From SIG440 sp045591035 (GTDB taxonomy: Bacteria; Bacillota; Clostridia; Monoglobales; Monoglobaceae): 22,934 bases of DNA. The translations under genes and the position numbers were made by a program. Location of the stretch: positions 1-22,934 of the forward strand of contig JAZNSG010000053.1 in NCBI GenBank assembly GCA_045591035.1, in the 5' to 3' direction. Below, piece by piece: positions 1-9,200 of the stretch (the stretch's first letter is position 1; each line of letters begins with the position of its first letter). Under the pieces are notes generated by a model. That model was not told the DNA's origin. It saw only the letters and a list, made by a program, of their open reading frames with translations, and ran no database searches.

Positions 1-24
1 GCTCTACCACTGAGCCACTCCCGC
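1..24 (-). tRNA. tRNA 5' end, probably tRNA-Gly, cut by the window edge
   Basis: Read on the minus strand, positions 24 to 1 give a seven-base acceptor strand GCGGGAG, the two linker bases TG, and a complete D arm (GCTC stem, AGTGGTA loop, GAGC stem). This is the 5' third of a tRNA that continues beyond the left edge, so the anticodon is not visible. From memory, the GCGGGAG acceptor with this D arm is typical of clostridial tRNA-Gly; that identity is an inference. A perfect promoter lies just upstream. Confidence 0.85.
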
Positions 25-49
25 ATATGCAGTTTTAACTGCAAGAAAA

Positions 50-78
50 ATTATAGCATAGTAAAATAACTTTGTCAA
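50..78 (-). promoter_or_regulatory. Sigma-A-type promoter of the tRNA
   Basis: On the minus strand there is a consensus TTGACA (78-73) and a consensus TATAAT (55-50), separated by exactly 17 bases. The -10 box ends about 25 bases before the tRNA 5' end, which fits a short leader removed by RNase P. Both boxes are perfect, as expected for a stable RNA gene. Confidence 0.85.
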
Positions 79-125
79 GGGTTTGCAGAAAAAAACTTTA
101 TTAATTTAGATAATCCTTGGGCATA

Positions 126-154
126 TTGACCGAAAGCTAAAATAATGATACAAT
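126..154 (+). promoter_or_regulatory. Promoter of the subtilisin-like protease gene
   Basis: TTGACC (126-131) and TACAAT (149-154) are separated by 17 bases, about 50 bases upstream of the protease start. It diverges from the tRNA promoter. The boxes each differ by one base from consensus. Confidence 0.7.
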
Positions 155-206
155 AAAAGTATAAGACGAATTGATATTTAGATAAACCCTGTGGAGGTGT
201 TTTATA

Positions 207-3200
207 TTGAAAAGAATAGTTAGTTTGATTTTGGCATTGGCGATAACTTTGGGTAATTCTGTCTTTGCTTTTTTTGAAGAAAGTGAACCTTTAAAAGGTG
301 ATGGGAACGGGTCTTTCGATGTTACTATGATTGTCGAGCTTGATGGCGGCGGAGTCCTTGAAAGAACCAGGGCAATGGGCGGAACATCCTTTTTTGCAGA
401 CAATGAAAAGATGGCTGTCAGGGAGGTCTCGTCGACACAGGAAAGCGTGGGAGATGCCTTAAACAATAAGTTTGGTTGTGAAACGACGGGGACTTTGGAC
501 TATGTAACCAATGCTCTGATTGTTCAAGGGAAAAATGAAGATGTTGAAAAAATTGAGGCAATTGATGGAGTAAAGGCGGTTTATGTCTCAAAAACTAGGA
601 GCATTATTGAACCCTTTAAGGCGGCGGAAGTGATGGAGTTGGGTGCAGGGAATTTGCGTGGCTATGAGCAAACACATACTGTTGCCTTAGACAAAGTAAG
701 TGATACCTACAAGGGAGAGGGTATGGTAATAGGAATTATAGATTCTGAATTCCAATATGACCACGAAGCGTTTGTTGTGGCCCCGGCCAATCCAAGAATT
801 TCTGCGGACAAGGTAGATGAAATATTAAGTGGCGGTACATTGAAGGCAGAAGAGCTTGTTAAATGTGAGCTGACCTCTGCGGATGTGTACAAGAGTGAAA
901 AGGTTCCCTTTGTCTTTGACTATGCAAATAAGGACACAGAACCCAAAACAAATAATACAGCAAACTATCATGGCACACATGTGGCGGGAATTGCGGCGGC
1001 AAAAAGCAACAATTTCTCGGGCATTGCACCTGAGGCTCAGATAATCTTTGCAAAGGTTTGCATGGATGGGGCAAAGACCATGGACGATGTCACGGTATGC
1101 AAAGCTCTTGATGATTTCGCAGTATTTAAACCTGATATTATAAATATGAGTCTTGGCTCGGATGCCGGATTTTCTGAGGATATAACCACTCTTTATGGTT
1201 CTATGTTCGCTACGCTGGAACGTGAGGGTATAAGAGTTGCTGCTGCGGCGGGAAATTCAGGCAGACAAGGGGATAAGGTTGGTGCTTTTGCACCATATAC
1301 AACAATGCCCGATTATGGGCTTGTGGCGTCACCCTCAACTGTTCCATATGCAATATCGGTTGCGTCTCTCAGTACTGACCACAGTGGAACTTCCATATAT
1401 TCGTTTACATTGGCGGATGGGACAGCGCTGGAATATTACGACTGCTCCCAGGCTTACACAACTGAAAGAATACGAGAGGTTATAAATGGAGAGAATGTTG
1501 AGTATGTTGATTGTGGATTAGGCAGAGAAGCAGAGTTTCAGGCAGTGGGAAACCTGAAAGGCAAACTTGCTCTTGTGGCAAGGGGCGGAGACTCATTTCA
1601 AAATATCTTTACCAGAGCTGAAGACAGTGAAGCGATGGGGATAATACTTTTAAATACCGCTGAAACATACTTTGAGCCGGTTGTTTCGGGATGCACGATT
1701 CCGGCGGCGGTTGTGAAGTTGTCGGGAACAGAAATTCTTAAAAACGCAACGACCAAAACTCTTACTGCTAAGCCCGGCGCATATACGATTAGCAGCTTTT
1801 CTTCAAGGGGTGTTACACCAGATTTGAAGCTTAAACCTGAGGTTACAGCTGTGGGACAATGGGTTTATTCCGCAGGATATGACAACTCCTACAAGTATAT
1901 GAGCGGGACATCTATGGCAACACCTCAATATGCAGGGGCACATCTCCTTGCACTGGATTATATAAATAAAGCCATAAATCCTTCTATGCCGGATGAACAG
2001 AAAGACACTCTTGCATATCAATTACTTGCATCTTCTGCAACAATCTGGACTGTTGATGGAGATTTGGAAAAGGGTATACCCGATACGCCAAGGGCTCAGG
2101 GCGCAGGTGTAATTAATCTTGAGAAAATGACTGAAACTCCTTGCATTGTGGTTAATGACTATGATGATAAGGTTAAGGTGGAACTGGGTGAGATAAAGTC
2201 AAACACCCTGAGTGTTAAATTCAAGGTGAAAAACCTGTTCAGCAGTCCTGTTACTTACAGCCTGGTTGCAGATGTGATTTGTGACGGATATAAGGATGTG
2301 TTGGTGGGGGACGAAACGGTGAAAGTTGTTGACAAAATGAGACGACTCTCTGCAAACGTTTCTTTTGATACCTCAAATACGCTTACCATTCCCGGGAATG
2401 ATGAACGGACAGTAACCATGACTGCTGTGTTGGACGAATCGGAGCTTTTAGAAATCGGCGAGGTTTTTCCCAACGGATTTTTCATTGATGGATTTATCAG
2501 ACTTGTTAATGAAGATGTTCCGGAAATTTCTATACCATTCACCGGGTTTTATGGTGACTGGAATGCTCTTTCTGTTTTTGGCGGAGAAGAATATGGTTTG
2601 AATAATATTGCGTGCAGGATAGCAGTAACTCCGAGTTCAATCTCGGGGGCAAGTATGTTAGAAGATTCAGAGGGTGTTCTTTATTATTCCCCTAATCTTG
2701 GTTTGCTGGGTGTTGCTTTGCAACCATCAAGAAATATAAAGACTTTGAATATAAACATATACGATAGTCAAAATAATTTGGTTTACAGTGGCGCCTCAAA
2801 GAATATTCCTAAAAAACAAAACGGTGACTTTGTATCTTTTCATGGCGCTTTCAAAGGGCTAACGCAGAATGGAAAGCTCCCTGACGGTAGACTCAGGATG
2901 GATGTTCTTGCTTATCCTGATGCAGCAAACGCAACTCCACAGACACTTAGCTATGAGGTTTATATGGATAGCACCTATCCCCAAGTAGACAATATTGTTC
3001 TTGCTAACCGAGCTGTTAATGGCGTTCAATCGAGATGGTTGGCTGTTGATGCTACGGACGTTTCGGATGATTTGTGGGTGGCAGGACTTCAGGCTGAAAA
3101 TGGAACTACGAGCTATTTCAATCTCGTATCTGCTGCCGGAACACAATTTTTCAACTCTGCGGGATTTGTTCTTCCTTCGTATAATCTGGTTGTGATGGAT

Positions 3201-3422
3201 ATTGCGATGAATACGGTGAGTCTGCCGATAGTGTCGCATAAAGCGTATGTAGGACATTATGAAGACTCGAAATTCAAAAATCTTGAAACATTAGATGTGT
3301 TATTGAGTGGAGGTTTTATAATGAATAGATTTGATGTGGTTCCCCCTGATGCAGGAGAAAAGAAGATTTTTGTCTGGGGAGATAAGCTTGAACCGGTTGT
3401 ACCTGCTTATACTGTTAGATAA
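207..3422 (+). CDS. Secreted subtilisin-like serine protease (S8 family, C5a-peptidase/lactocepin type)
   Basis: This is a 1071-residue exported protease that should hydrolyse extracellular proteins or peptides. Residues 1-21 form a signal peptide (MKRIV, a hydrophobic core, then a VFA-type cleavage site). A propeptide-like region (about 38-135) precedes the catalytic domain. The catalytic triad is visible: Asp179 in GIIDS, His255 in HGTHVAG and Ser569 in GTSMATP, with the oxyanion Asn350 in AAGNSG. A protease-associated (PA) insert lies at about 430-520 between the His and Ser blocks, as in C5a peptidase and lactocepin. About 400 residues of beta-rich, Fn3-like sequence follow. No LPXTG anchor or SLH domain is visible, so it may be released or held by the C-terminal region. 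The TTG start is chosen because GGAGG (193-197) lies nine bases upstream and the signal peptide begins there. The gene is monocistronic, with its own promoter and terminator. Confidence 0.92.
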   Translation: MKRIVSLILALAITLGNSVFAFFEESEPLKGDGNGSFDVTMIVELDGGGVLERTRAMGGTSFFADNEKMAVREVSSTQESVGDALNNKFGCETTGTLDYVTNALIVQGKNEDVEKIEAIDGVKAVYVSKTRSIIEPFKAAEVMELGAGNLRGYEQTHTVALDKVSDTYKGEGMVIGIIDSEFQYDHEAFVVAPANPRISADKVDEILSGGTLKAEELVKCELTSADVYKSEKVPFVFDYANKDTEPKTNNTANYHGTHVAGIAAAKSNNFSGIAPEAQIIFAKVCMDGAKTMDDVTVCKALDDFAVFKPDIINMSLGSDAGFSEDITTLYGSMFATLEREGIRVAAAAGNSGRQGDKVGAFAPYTTMPDYGLVASPSTVPYAISVASLSTDHSGTSIYSFTLADGTALEYYDCSQAYTTERIREVINGENVEYVDCGLGREAEFQAVGNLKGKLALVARGGDSFQNIFTRAEDSEAMGIILLNTAETYFEPVVSGCTIPAAVVKLSGTEILKNATTKTLTAKPGAYTISSFSSRGVTPDLKLKPEVTAVGQWVYSAGYDNSYKYMSGTSMATPQYAGAHLLALDYINKAINPSMPDEQKDTLAYQLLASSATIWTVDGDLEKGIPDTPRAQGAGVINLEKMTETPCIVVNDYDDKVKVELGEIKSNTLSVKFKVKNLFSSPVTYSLVADVICDGYKDVLVGDETVKVVDKMRRLSANVSFDTSNTLTIPGNDERTVTMTAVLDESELLEIGEVFPNGFFIDGFIRLVNEDVPEISIPFTGFYGDWNALSVFGGEEYGLNNIACRIAVTPSSISGASMLEDSEGVLYYSPNLGLLGVALQPSRNIKTLNINIYDSQNNLVYSGASKNIPKKQNGDFVSFHGAFKGLTQNGKLPDGRLRMDVLAYPDAANATPQTLSYEVYMDSTYPQVDNIVLANRAVNGVQSRWLAVDATDVSDDLWVAGLQAENGTTSYFNLVSAAGTQFFNSAGFVLPSYNLVVMDIAMNTVSLPIVSHKAYVGHYEDSKFKNLETLDVLLSGGFIMNRFDVVPPDAGEKKIFVWGDKLEPVVPAYTVR

Positions 3423-3450
3423 ATAAAAAGCGTAAGATAAAACAAGAGAC

Positions 3451-3494
3451 CTTCAGCAAAACGGCGTAAATACACGGTTTTGCTGAGGTTTTTT
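3451..3494 (+). terminator. Intrinsic terminator after the protease gene
   Basis: A 12-bp stem (3451-3462 with 3477-3488, one G-U pair) closes a 14-base loop and is followed at once by TTTTTT. It lies 30 bases after the protease stop codon. Confidence 0.88.
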
Positions 3495-3532
3495 ATTATT
3501 TTAAAAAATTTTTGAAAAATTTAAAAAAACTA

Positions 3533-3560
3533 TTGACAAAACAAAAATTAATGCTATAAT
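3533..3560 (+). promoter_or_regulatory. Promoter of the perR-rubrerythrin-ferritin operon
   Basis: Consensus TTGACA (3533-3538) and consensus TATAAT (3555-3560) are separated by 16 bases. The -10 box is embedded in the left arm of the operator-like palindrome that follows. Confidence 0.82.
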
Positions 3561-3584
3561 AATAGTAACAGTTATCATTATTAT
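3556..3584 (+). promoter_or_regulatory. Putative PerR/Fur operator (interrupted palindrome)
   Basis: Positions 3556-3569 and 3571-3584 form an inverted repeat around A3570, with 12 of 14 pairs matching. The core GTAAC-A-GTTAT has the 7-1-7 geometry known for PerR and Fur boxes. It overlaps the -10 box and the expected transcription start of a gene encoding a PerR-type protein, so autoregulation is the simplest reading. Binding is inferred. Confidence 0.7.
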
Positions 3585-3628
3585 TTTAAGAAATAAGATG
3601 ATGACAAAATCGAATGGGGAGGGCTTGT

Positions 3629-4021
3629 ATGGGTGCTACGACAAAACGAAGCAAACAAAGAGAGGCCATTCTTGAGGTTTTGCGTGAGACAAAATGCCAT
3701 CCGACAGCGGATTGGGTATATGAGGAAGTACGAAAATCAATACCCAAAATCAGTCTTGGCACAATCTATCGCAACCTTTCAAAACTCTCGGATGAAAACA
3801 GCATTATAAAGCTTGGTTTGGGAACAAGCGTTGAACATTTTGACGGAAACCCGAAGCCTCACTATCATGTTATGTGCAGTGAATGCGGTGCTATATATGA
3901 TATTGATGCAAAGCCTTTGGAACAGCTCAATTCCTGGGCGTCGGGATTTTTTAAAGGTGAAATCTATGAACACTCAGCAGTTTTTTTTGGAAAGTGCTTA
4001 GAGTGCAAAAATAAAAATTAA
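3629..4021 (+). CDS. perR: PerR-type peroxide-sensing Fur-family repressor
   Basis: This 130-residue cytoplasmic metalloregulator should repress peroxide-defence genes until its metal site is oxidised. A winged-helix domain occupies roughly residues 1-70. The regulatory metal ligands of Bacillus PerR are all present with the same spacing: His24, Asp72, His78, His80 and Asp91 (equivalent to 37, 85, 91, 93 and 104). The structural zinc site is two CxxC pairs, Cys83/Cys86 and Cys123/Cys126. The Asp at position 91, where Fur has Glu, supports PerR rather than Fur. An upstream in-frame ATG at 3614 exists, but it overlaps the ribosome site GGGGAGGG (3616-3623), so ATG 3629 is preferred. It leads the operon with rubrerythrin 24 bases downstream, a classic anaerobe arrangement. 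Confidence 0.9.
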   Translation: MGATTKRSKQREAILEVLRETKCHPTADWVYEEVRKSIPKISLGTIYRNLSKLSDENSIIKLGLGTSVEHFDGNPKPHYHVMCSECGAIYDIDAKPLEQLNSWASGFFKGEIYEHSAVFFGKCLECKNKN

Positions 4022-4045
4022 TAAAATTTTAGGAGGAAATAAGTT

Positions 4046-4633
4046 ATGAAAAAATTTGTATGTTCGGTTTGTGGTTATGTTCACGAGGGAGACGCTCCTC
4101 CCGCAGCATGTCCTGTATGTAAGGTTCCTGCTGAAAAGTTTAAGGAAATGCAAGAAGGTGCAGCTCTTGCTGCTGAGCATGAATATGGCGTTTACGGAAA
4201 AACCGTGAAAAACAACCCCGATATCAGTGAGGAAGACAAAAAGTATATCTTTGAACAACTTATGGCAAACTTTAACGGTGAATGTGCAGAAGTTGGTATG
4301 TATCTCTGTATGGCAAGAATTGCTCATCGTGAAGGTTATCCCGAAGTTGGTCTTTACTGGGAAAAGGCTGCTTTTGAAGAAGCAGAACACGCTGCAAAAT
4401 TTGCAGAACTCCTTGGCGAAGACTTAGAGCCCAATATGAAAGCAACAACAAAAGACAATCTCAAATGGAGAGTTGATTGCGAATATGGTGCAACTCAGGG
4501 TAAGTTTGATTTGGCAGCTTGTGCAAAGAAAAACGGACTTGATGCGATTCATGATACCGTACATGAAATGGCAAGGGACGAAGCTCGTCACGGCAGAGGT
4601 TTAGAAGGCCTTTTGAAGAGATATTTTAAATAA
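4046..4633 (+). CDS. Reverse rubrerythrin (NADH peroxidase-type, rubredoxin domain first)
   Basis: This 195-residue protein should reduce hydrogen peroxide to water in the cytoplasm, using electrons passed through rubredoxin-type iron. The domain order is reversed compared with ordinary rubrerythrin. A rubredoxin-like Fe(Cys)4 knot is N-terminal (Cys6/Cys9 and Cys22/Cys25), and a ferritin-like diiron four-helix domain covers about 60-195. Likely diiron ligands are in the ECAE segment (Glu79), the EAEH motif (Glu112, His115) and the C-terminal EMARDEARH segment (Glu174, Glu179, His182). Clostridial proteins with this order are oxygen- and peroxide-induced and PerR-controlled, which fits the gene directly upstream. 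The ribosome site AGGAGGA (4031-4037) fixes the ATG start. Confidence 0.92.
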   Translation: MKKFVCSVCGYVHEGDAPPAACPVCKVPAEKFKEMQEGAALAAEHEYGVYGKTVKNNPDISEEDKKYIFEQLMANFNGECAEVGMYLCMARIAHREGYPEVGLYWEKAAFEEAEHAAKFAELLGEDLEPNMKATTKDNLKWRVDCEYGATQGKFDLAACAKKNGLDAIHDTVHEMARDEARHGRGLEGLLKRYFK

Positions 4634-4643
4634 GATATTGTCG

Positions 4644-4661
4644 GGGCGGAGTTTTCCGCCC
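4644..4661 (+). other. Small intercistronic hairpin between rubrerythrin and ferritin genes
   Basis: A seven-base GC-rich stem (4644-4650 with 4655-4661) closes a GTTT tetraloop. No T-tract follows, so it is not a standard terminator. It could tune RNA stability or partial read-through to ferritin; this is speculation. Confidence 0.45.
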
Positions 4662-4684
4662 TGATTTAAAAATGAGGTGATTAT

Positions 4685-5200
4685 ATGTTAAACGAAAAGG
4701 TTTCAAAGCTTTTAAATGAACAAATAACAAAGGAACTTTATTCTGCTTATTTGTATCTTGATTTTTCTGTTTTTTACGAAGCAGAAGGCCTTGATGGTTT
4801 TGCAAACTGGTATATGATTCAGGCGCAGGAAGAGCGTGACCATGCAATGTTGTTCCTGAAATATTTGCAGATGTGCGGCGAAAAGGTAGAACTTGGTGCA
4901 ATTGATATGCCGGATAAGGAACTAAAAACCTTAATGGACCCGTTAAAAGCGGGACTTGAACATGAGCAATATGTTACAAGTCTTATAAACGATATTTATG
5001 GGGCCGCATATGACGTAAAAGATTTCAGAACAATGCAGTTTTTAGACTGGTTTGTAAAGGAACAGCTTGAAGAAGAAAAGAATGCCGATGATATGATTAA
5101 AAAGATGGAACTTTTTGGCAACGACTCTAAGGGTCTTTACTCTCTTGATGCGGAATATGCCGCAAGAATATACACGGCGCCATCATTAGTTCTTGACTAA
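4685..5200 (+). CDS. ftnA: Bacterial non-haem ferritin
   Basis: This 171-residue four-helix-bundle protein should assemble into a 24-mer cage that oxidises and stores iron in the cytoplasm. The ferroxidase ligands of E. coli FtnA are present at the same numbers: Glu17, Glu50, His53, Glu94 and Gln127, plus an acidic cluster EEE at 129-131 near the third iron site. There is no haem-ligand Met pattern of bacterioferritin. Length is normal for the family. The ribosome site GAGGTG (4674-4679) lies just before ATG 4685. It is the third gene of the PerR operon. Storing free iron limits Fenton chemistry, so its placement with a peroxide reductase is coherent. Confidence 0.92.
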   Translation: MLNEKVSKLLNEQITKELYSAYLYLDFSVFYEAEGLDGFANWYMIQAQEERDHAMLFLKYLQMCGEKVELGAIDMPDKELKTLMDPLKAGLEHEQYVTSLINDIYGAAYDVKDFRTMQFLDWFVKEQLEEEKNADDMIKKMELFGNDSKGLYSLDAEYAARIYTAPSLVLD

Positions 5201-5242
5201 AACAAGAAGTTGGCATAACCAACATGTCACACAAAGCATTCT

Positions 5243-5284
5243 AACCCCTTGACAAAAGGTTTTTCCTGTTGTCAAGGGGTTTTG
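5243..5284 (+). terminator. Intrinsic terminator of the perR-ferritin operon
   Basis: A perfect 13-bp stem (5243-5255 with 5269-5281) closes a 13-base loop. The tail has only four T residues, so termination may be less than complete. Confidence 0.75.
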
Positions 5285-5364
5285 CTATCTTCAATTTGAG
5301 TTCGTTGTTCTTTGGGAGAGACATTGAATTTTTAATAAATATATTATAGTTTTAGTAAAACCTA

Positions 5365-5393
5365 TTGACAAACAAATATGTTTATGATATATT
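5365..5393 (+). promoter_or_regulatory. Promoter of the TetR-family gene
   Basis: TTGACA (5365-5370) and TATATT (5388-5393) are separated by 17 bases. The -10 box overlaps the start of a perfect palindrome. Confidence 0.78.
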
Positions 5394-5410
5394 TAGTATA
5401 GATACTAAAT
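5391..5410 (+). promoter_or_regulatory. Putative TetR operator, perfect 20-bp palindrome
   Basis: ATTTAGTAT (5391-5399) and ATACTAAAT (5402-5410) are exact reverse complements separated by AG. The site overlaps the -10 box and the predicted transcription start and ends 18 bases before the TetR start codon. TetR-family proteins usually bind such sites to repress themselves; binding here is inferred. Confidence 0.72.
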
Positions 5411-5428
5411 GTGTTTGGAGGTGATAGG

Positions 5429-6136
5429 GTGATAAATAGTATTGTTAAACGGCATGATAGGCTGAATCCCTTTTCTGAGACCCAGATAAATATTATTTAT
5501 GCAGCGGCGAAGCTGTTTCTTGAAAACGGTTATACGAAAACAACATTTAAAATGATTGAAAAAGAGTCCGGTGTTAAAGTTGGTAATATAACTTACTATT
5601 TTCATTCTAAGGAAGAATTGTTAAAGGTTCTTATTGAAGAACTTATGGACTTTCACGCAACCATGCTTGAGTATATGCAATCAACGTACAACGACAATTT
5701 GTTTGCATATGCAATGGAAGTCACAGCACAGATTGCTCTGTGTGAAAACAATCAAAGGGCGTGGGATTTGTATTTCTCTTCGTATGATCTTCCCCAGACC
5801 TATGAGGTTATAAAGAATTGGGCGGCAGAAAAGAATTATACCTTGTTTCATGAAAGGCTTCCTGAATGGAGTGAACATGACTTTAAAGGAATTGAAGAAG
5901 TGGCAAGTGGCATTGAATTTGCGGCATTGAAATCGTTTTGCGACAGAAACTATACTCTTGACAAAAAAATTTCGTTGTTTCTGGACTCGCTGCTGCTACT
6001 TTACCGAGTGACGGAAAAAGAACGGAAAAAAGTTATTGAAAAGGTACTTGCTCTTGACTATGCCAAGGCCGGGCAGGAAATGTTTGAGAAATTTATTAAA
6101 CGGTTAGACGGAAGTGAAAATTTGAATAAATCTTAA
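5429..6136 (+). CDS. TetR/AcrR-family transcriptional regulator
   Basis: This is a 235-residue DNA-binding regulator. The N-terminal domain (about residues 18-65) is a TetR helix-turn-helix, with AAKLFLENGYTKTTF, then the recognition region ending NITYYFHSKEELL. The remaining roughly 170 residues are helical and should bind a ligand and form the dimer, but they do not reveal the effector. GTG 5429 is chosen because GGAGGTGA (5417-5424) precedes it; an in-frame GTG at 5411 would lie before that ribosome site. The most obvious target is its own promoter. No efflux pump is adjacent. The next gene on the same strand, 108 bases away, is a large surface protein, and I see no terminator between them. 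Confidence 0.88.
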   Translation: MINSIVKRHDRLNPFSETQINIIYAAAKLFLENGYTKTTFKMIEKESGVKVGNITYYFHSKEELLKVLIEELMDFHATMLEYMQSTYNDNLFAYAMEVTAQIALCENNQRAWDLYFSSYDLPQTYEVIKNWAAEKNYTLFHERLPEWSEHDFKGIEEVASGIEFAALKSFCDRNYTLDKKISLFLDSLLLLYRVTEKERKKVIEKVLALDYAKAGQEMFEKFIKRLDGSENLNKS

Positions 6137-6152
6137 ACAGGCTTTCTAAAGG

Positions 6153-6175
6153 GGTATACCTCGGGGCAGTATACT
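6153..6175. other. Two adjacent 8-bp palindromes before the surface-protein gene
   Basis: GGTATACC (6153-6160) and AGTATACT (6168-6175) are each self-complementary and lie 7 bases apart, about 70-90 bases before the next start codon. They could form a hairpin through their shared GTATAC or be a double operator. No T-tract follows. No good -35 box was found here, so the surface gene may be read from the tetR promoter. Confidence 0.35.
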
Positions 6176-6244
6176 CATACAATATACACAAGCCCTGACT
6201 GATGTTGGATAATAACAAAGAACAATATAGAAAGGAAGGATTTT

Positions 6245-9200
6245 ATGAAAACACGAAGAATATTGGCAACTATTTTGACATTAGTAATGATCATGACACT
6301 GATTCCGATGACTATTTCAGTCTCTGCTGCGACAGACCCTGTTGTGTTTACAAAGGAACTTTTGCCTGTGACAGGTGGCCAACCAAGAAAGATTAAGCTT
6401 GAGGCTTATACCACCGGCTCCACGATCTCGTCATCTGCAACTGTGCCGGCTGATATAATACTGGTGCTTGACCAGTCAGGCTCTATGGATGACACGATAG
6501 ATGGCGTAACGAAGCTCAGTATTATGAAAACTGCTGTTTCTTCATTTGCATCAGAAGTGGCGGCTTTCAACACAGCAAACAACAATTCGTACCGTCTTGC
6601 TATTGTAGGTTTTGCCAGTGAATCAGGTTATAATGACAATACTGAAATCCTTACTGCATACGGAACGCAGACGATTACAAACACAGTTTATACACCCGTT
6701 AGCATAACATCTCTTGATACGGATAATACCTATTATATAGCAGATGGTGACGGTTATGAAAGTATATCATATTATGAAGCGTACAGTGGAATCTTCGTTT
6801 CGTACCAGGCAGGCTGGTATACTTCAGGTTCATTTGGAACAAGAGGAGATTATGTAAACATCCAGAGCACAACTGTTTATGAACGTATTACTACAACGTC
6901 CACCGCACCGGTAACAACGCCGGGTGTAGCATATGCCGACCTGACAAACGACAACTATGCGGCTGCATTTGTAGATTGTACAACCGCAAACATAGCATCT
7001 GACGGAACAATTGGTAAGGCTATAAATCAGCTTGATGGCAACGGCGCAACAAGAACTGACCTGGGTATGGAAATGGCCGAGGAAATATTCAACAACCAAC
7101 CCGCAGGCACATACACAAATCGCAAGAAAATAGTTGTTGTTATTACTGACGGTGTTCCCACAACTGCTTCAGCGTTCAGTGCAACTGTTGCGAATGATGC
7201 TGTTTCTGCTGCAAAGACAATGAAAGACGATGGAGCACATATTTTCTCAATGTATCTTGGTACACCATCGAGTGATTCAGCAAACTTCCTTCAGGCGCTT
7301 TCAAGCAACTATCCTGAAGCAACAGCCTATGACACGCTTGGAACAAAGGTTGCGAACTCTTATTATTCGGCACACACACAGGGCAGTGCGGTAACGAATG
7401 TTTTCCATGATATTGCATTCTCTATCACAGCTAATTCTACCTTGGATGAAAAATCAGTTGTAACAGATACTATTTCCGAGTATTTCAGACTGCCTGCGGT
7501 GCAGGGCGGTGTTTATGACCTTGAACAAATATCTGTTTATACGGTTGACAAAATTGCCGGAGCCGCAGATCAATGGTCATCCGAGGAGAAGCCTTTCGAA
7601 ACTGCAACTGTTACAATAGAAGGTGGCAAAACCATCAAGGTAACAGGTTTTAATTTTGCATACCATTGCGTAACTGAAACCCCCAAAGATGGTAGTGGCG
7701 GTACGGATTATGGCAGAAAGCTTGTTATCTATATTCCCATAGTTGAGGATGAGAGCGCTGATACCTTTGGTGGATATCTTCCCACAAATAATGGAGCAGG
7801 AATATATCAGACAGCCGACGCGGCTGCACCGGAAATAACAGCAGTTAACGAGTATGATAATGTTACTCTGAAATATAGTCTTCTTGATGATGAATGCTGG
7901 AAACATATCGGAACTGAGACATCATATACATTCTTTTATAATGAAGCAAATCTTAATGGTATTCTTGCTGATATGATTCCGGATACATCCCGTCCCGACG
8001 GAGTGAGAAATCTTGGAGTAACAATGGAGTACGCGTTGGTTGATACTGCTCTTACAGCAGATACAGCCGATGATACGGTAATTGCGACTCTCAGAGTTGC
8101 ACAAGGCGCAGCTGTGGATGTAACAAATTTTGCAAACTGGACACTTACCGGTAACACAGAAAAGGTTTTGACAATTACTCCACTCACAAACCATGCAGAG
8201 GCTATGTACAGACTTGATTGTGTTCTTACAAATGCAAATGACTCAGGTATTACACTTGCCGAATCTTCGTACTTAGATGTTGAGATAGTTAATGAAAATG
8301 TTCATCTTGTAGGTGGTGTAATAGACGATGGCGGTACTCTTACAGTTGAACCTGCGATGGTTGGCGGAAGTGTTCAGGGTACCAAGATAGGCAACACATA
8401 TCGTGAAGAAGTTACTCAAGGTGATGATACAGCCAAGATGATTTTCTCGGCAAATACCGGTTATGAGATTTCTAAAATTTTGCACATAACATCATCGGGG
8501 CACGACCATCCCCTTGATACCACAACGACATTATTTGATAAAGAGCTTGGCACGGATTTAATTACCGCAGGGAATCCTGACGAAGTTGGTTTCTTTACCG
8601 GTGATATATATACATACCAGGCGATAAATGTTCAGTCCGGTCAGGCGATTGAAGTTTATACAAGACCCGTTGTTTATACATTAACGACATCCCATGATAC
8701 CGGCAGTATCATTATGGATGGCACAACTTATCCATATCATGCTTCAGAACAGCTTGAGGTGTTCTTCAAAGCCCATGAAGGTTATTCCATAAGTTCGGTT
8801 GAGATTGACGGAGTCTTGTATAATGCATCACAAATGATTGCAAATCCGGCAATATTCAATCTTGAAACTGACGGCGCCGGAATCCTCAGCGGAGATGTTC
8901 ACCTTTCAAAAACACAAAATCACACTGTTTCGGTAACTTCTGTAAAGAGAACTTATAACATTACATATAAGTATTATCAGCAGAATGGCGGAACATTTGA
9001 TGAGCTTACCTCGGAAGAGGAAAATATTGGTGGTGTAGAATTTGGCACACTGATACCTGCGCCGACAGCACCAACTCCAATAGTAGGCCATACATTAAAA
9101 AGCTGGTTTGATACATATAACGGTTCGGAATTTACCGACCTTGTTGACATTGCAACAATGACAATGCCGGCAAGAGATATTATCCTTTACGCTTTCTGGG

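Noticed and set aside
207..3422. Cell-wall anchoring of the subtilisin-like protease by LPXTG or SLH
   Set aside because: Neither an LPXTG motif with membrane tail nor an SLH repeat is present at the C-terminus, which ends in VVPAYTVR.
6202..6396. A 64-residue plus-strand frame overlapping the start of the surface-protein gene
   Set aside because: It has no ribosome site and overlaps the signal-peptide coding region in another frame.
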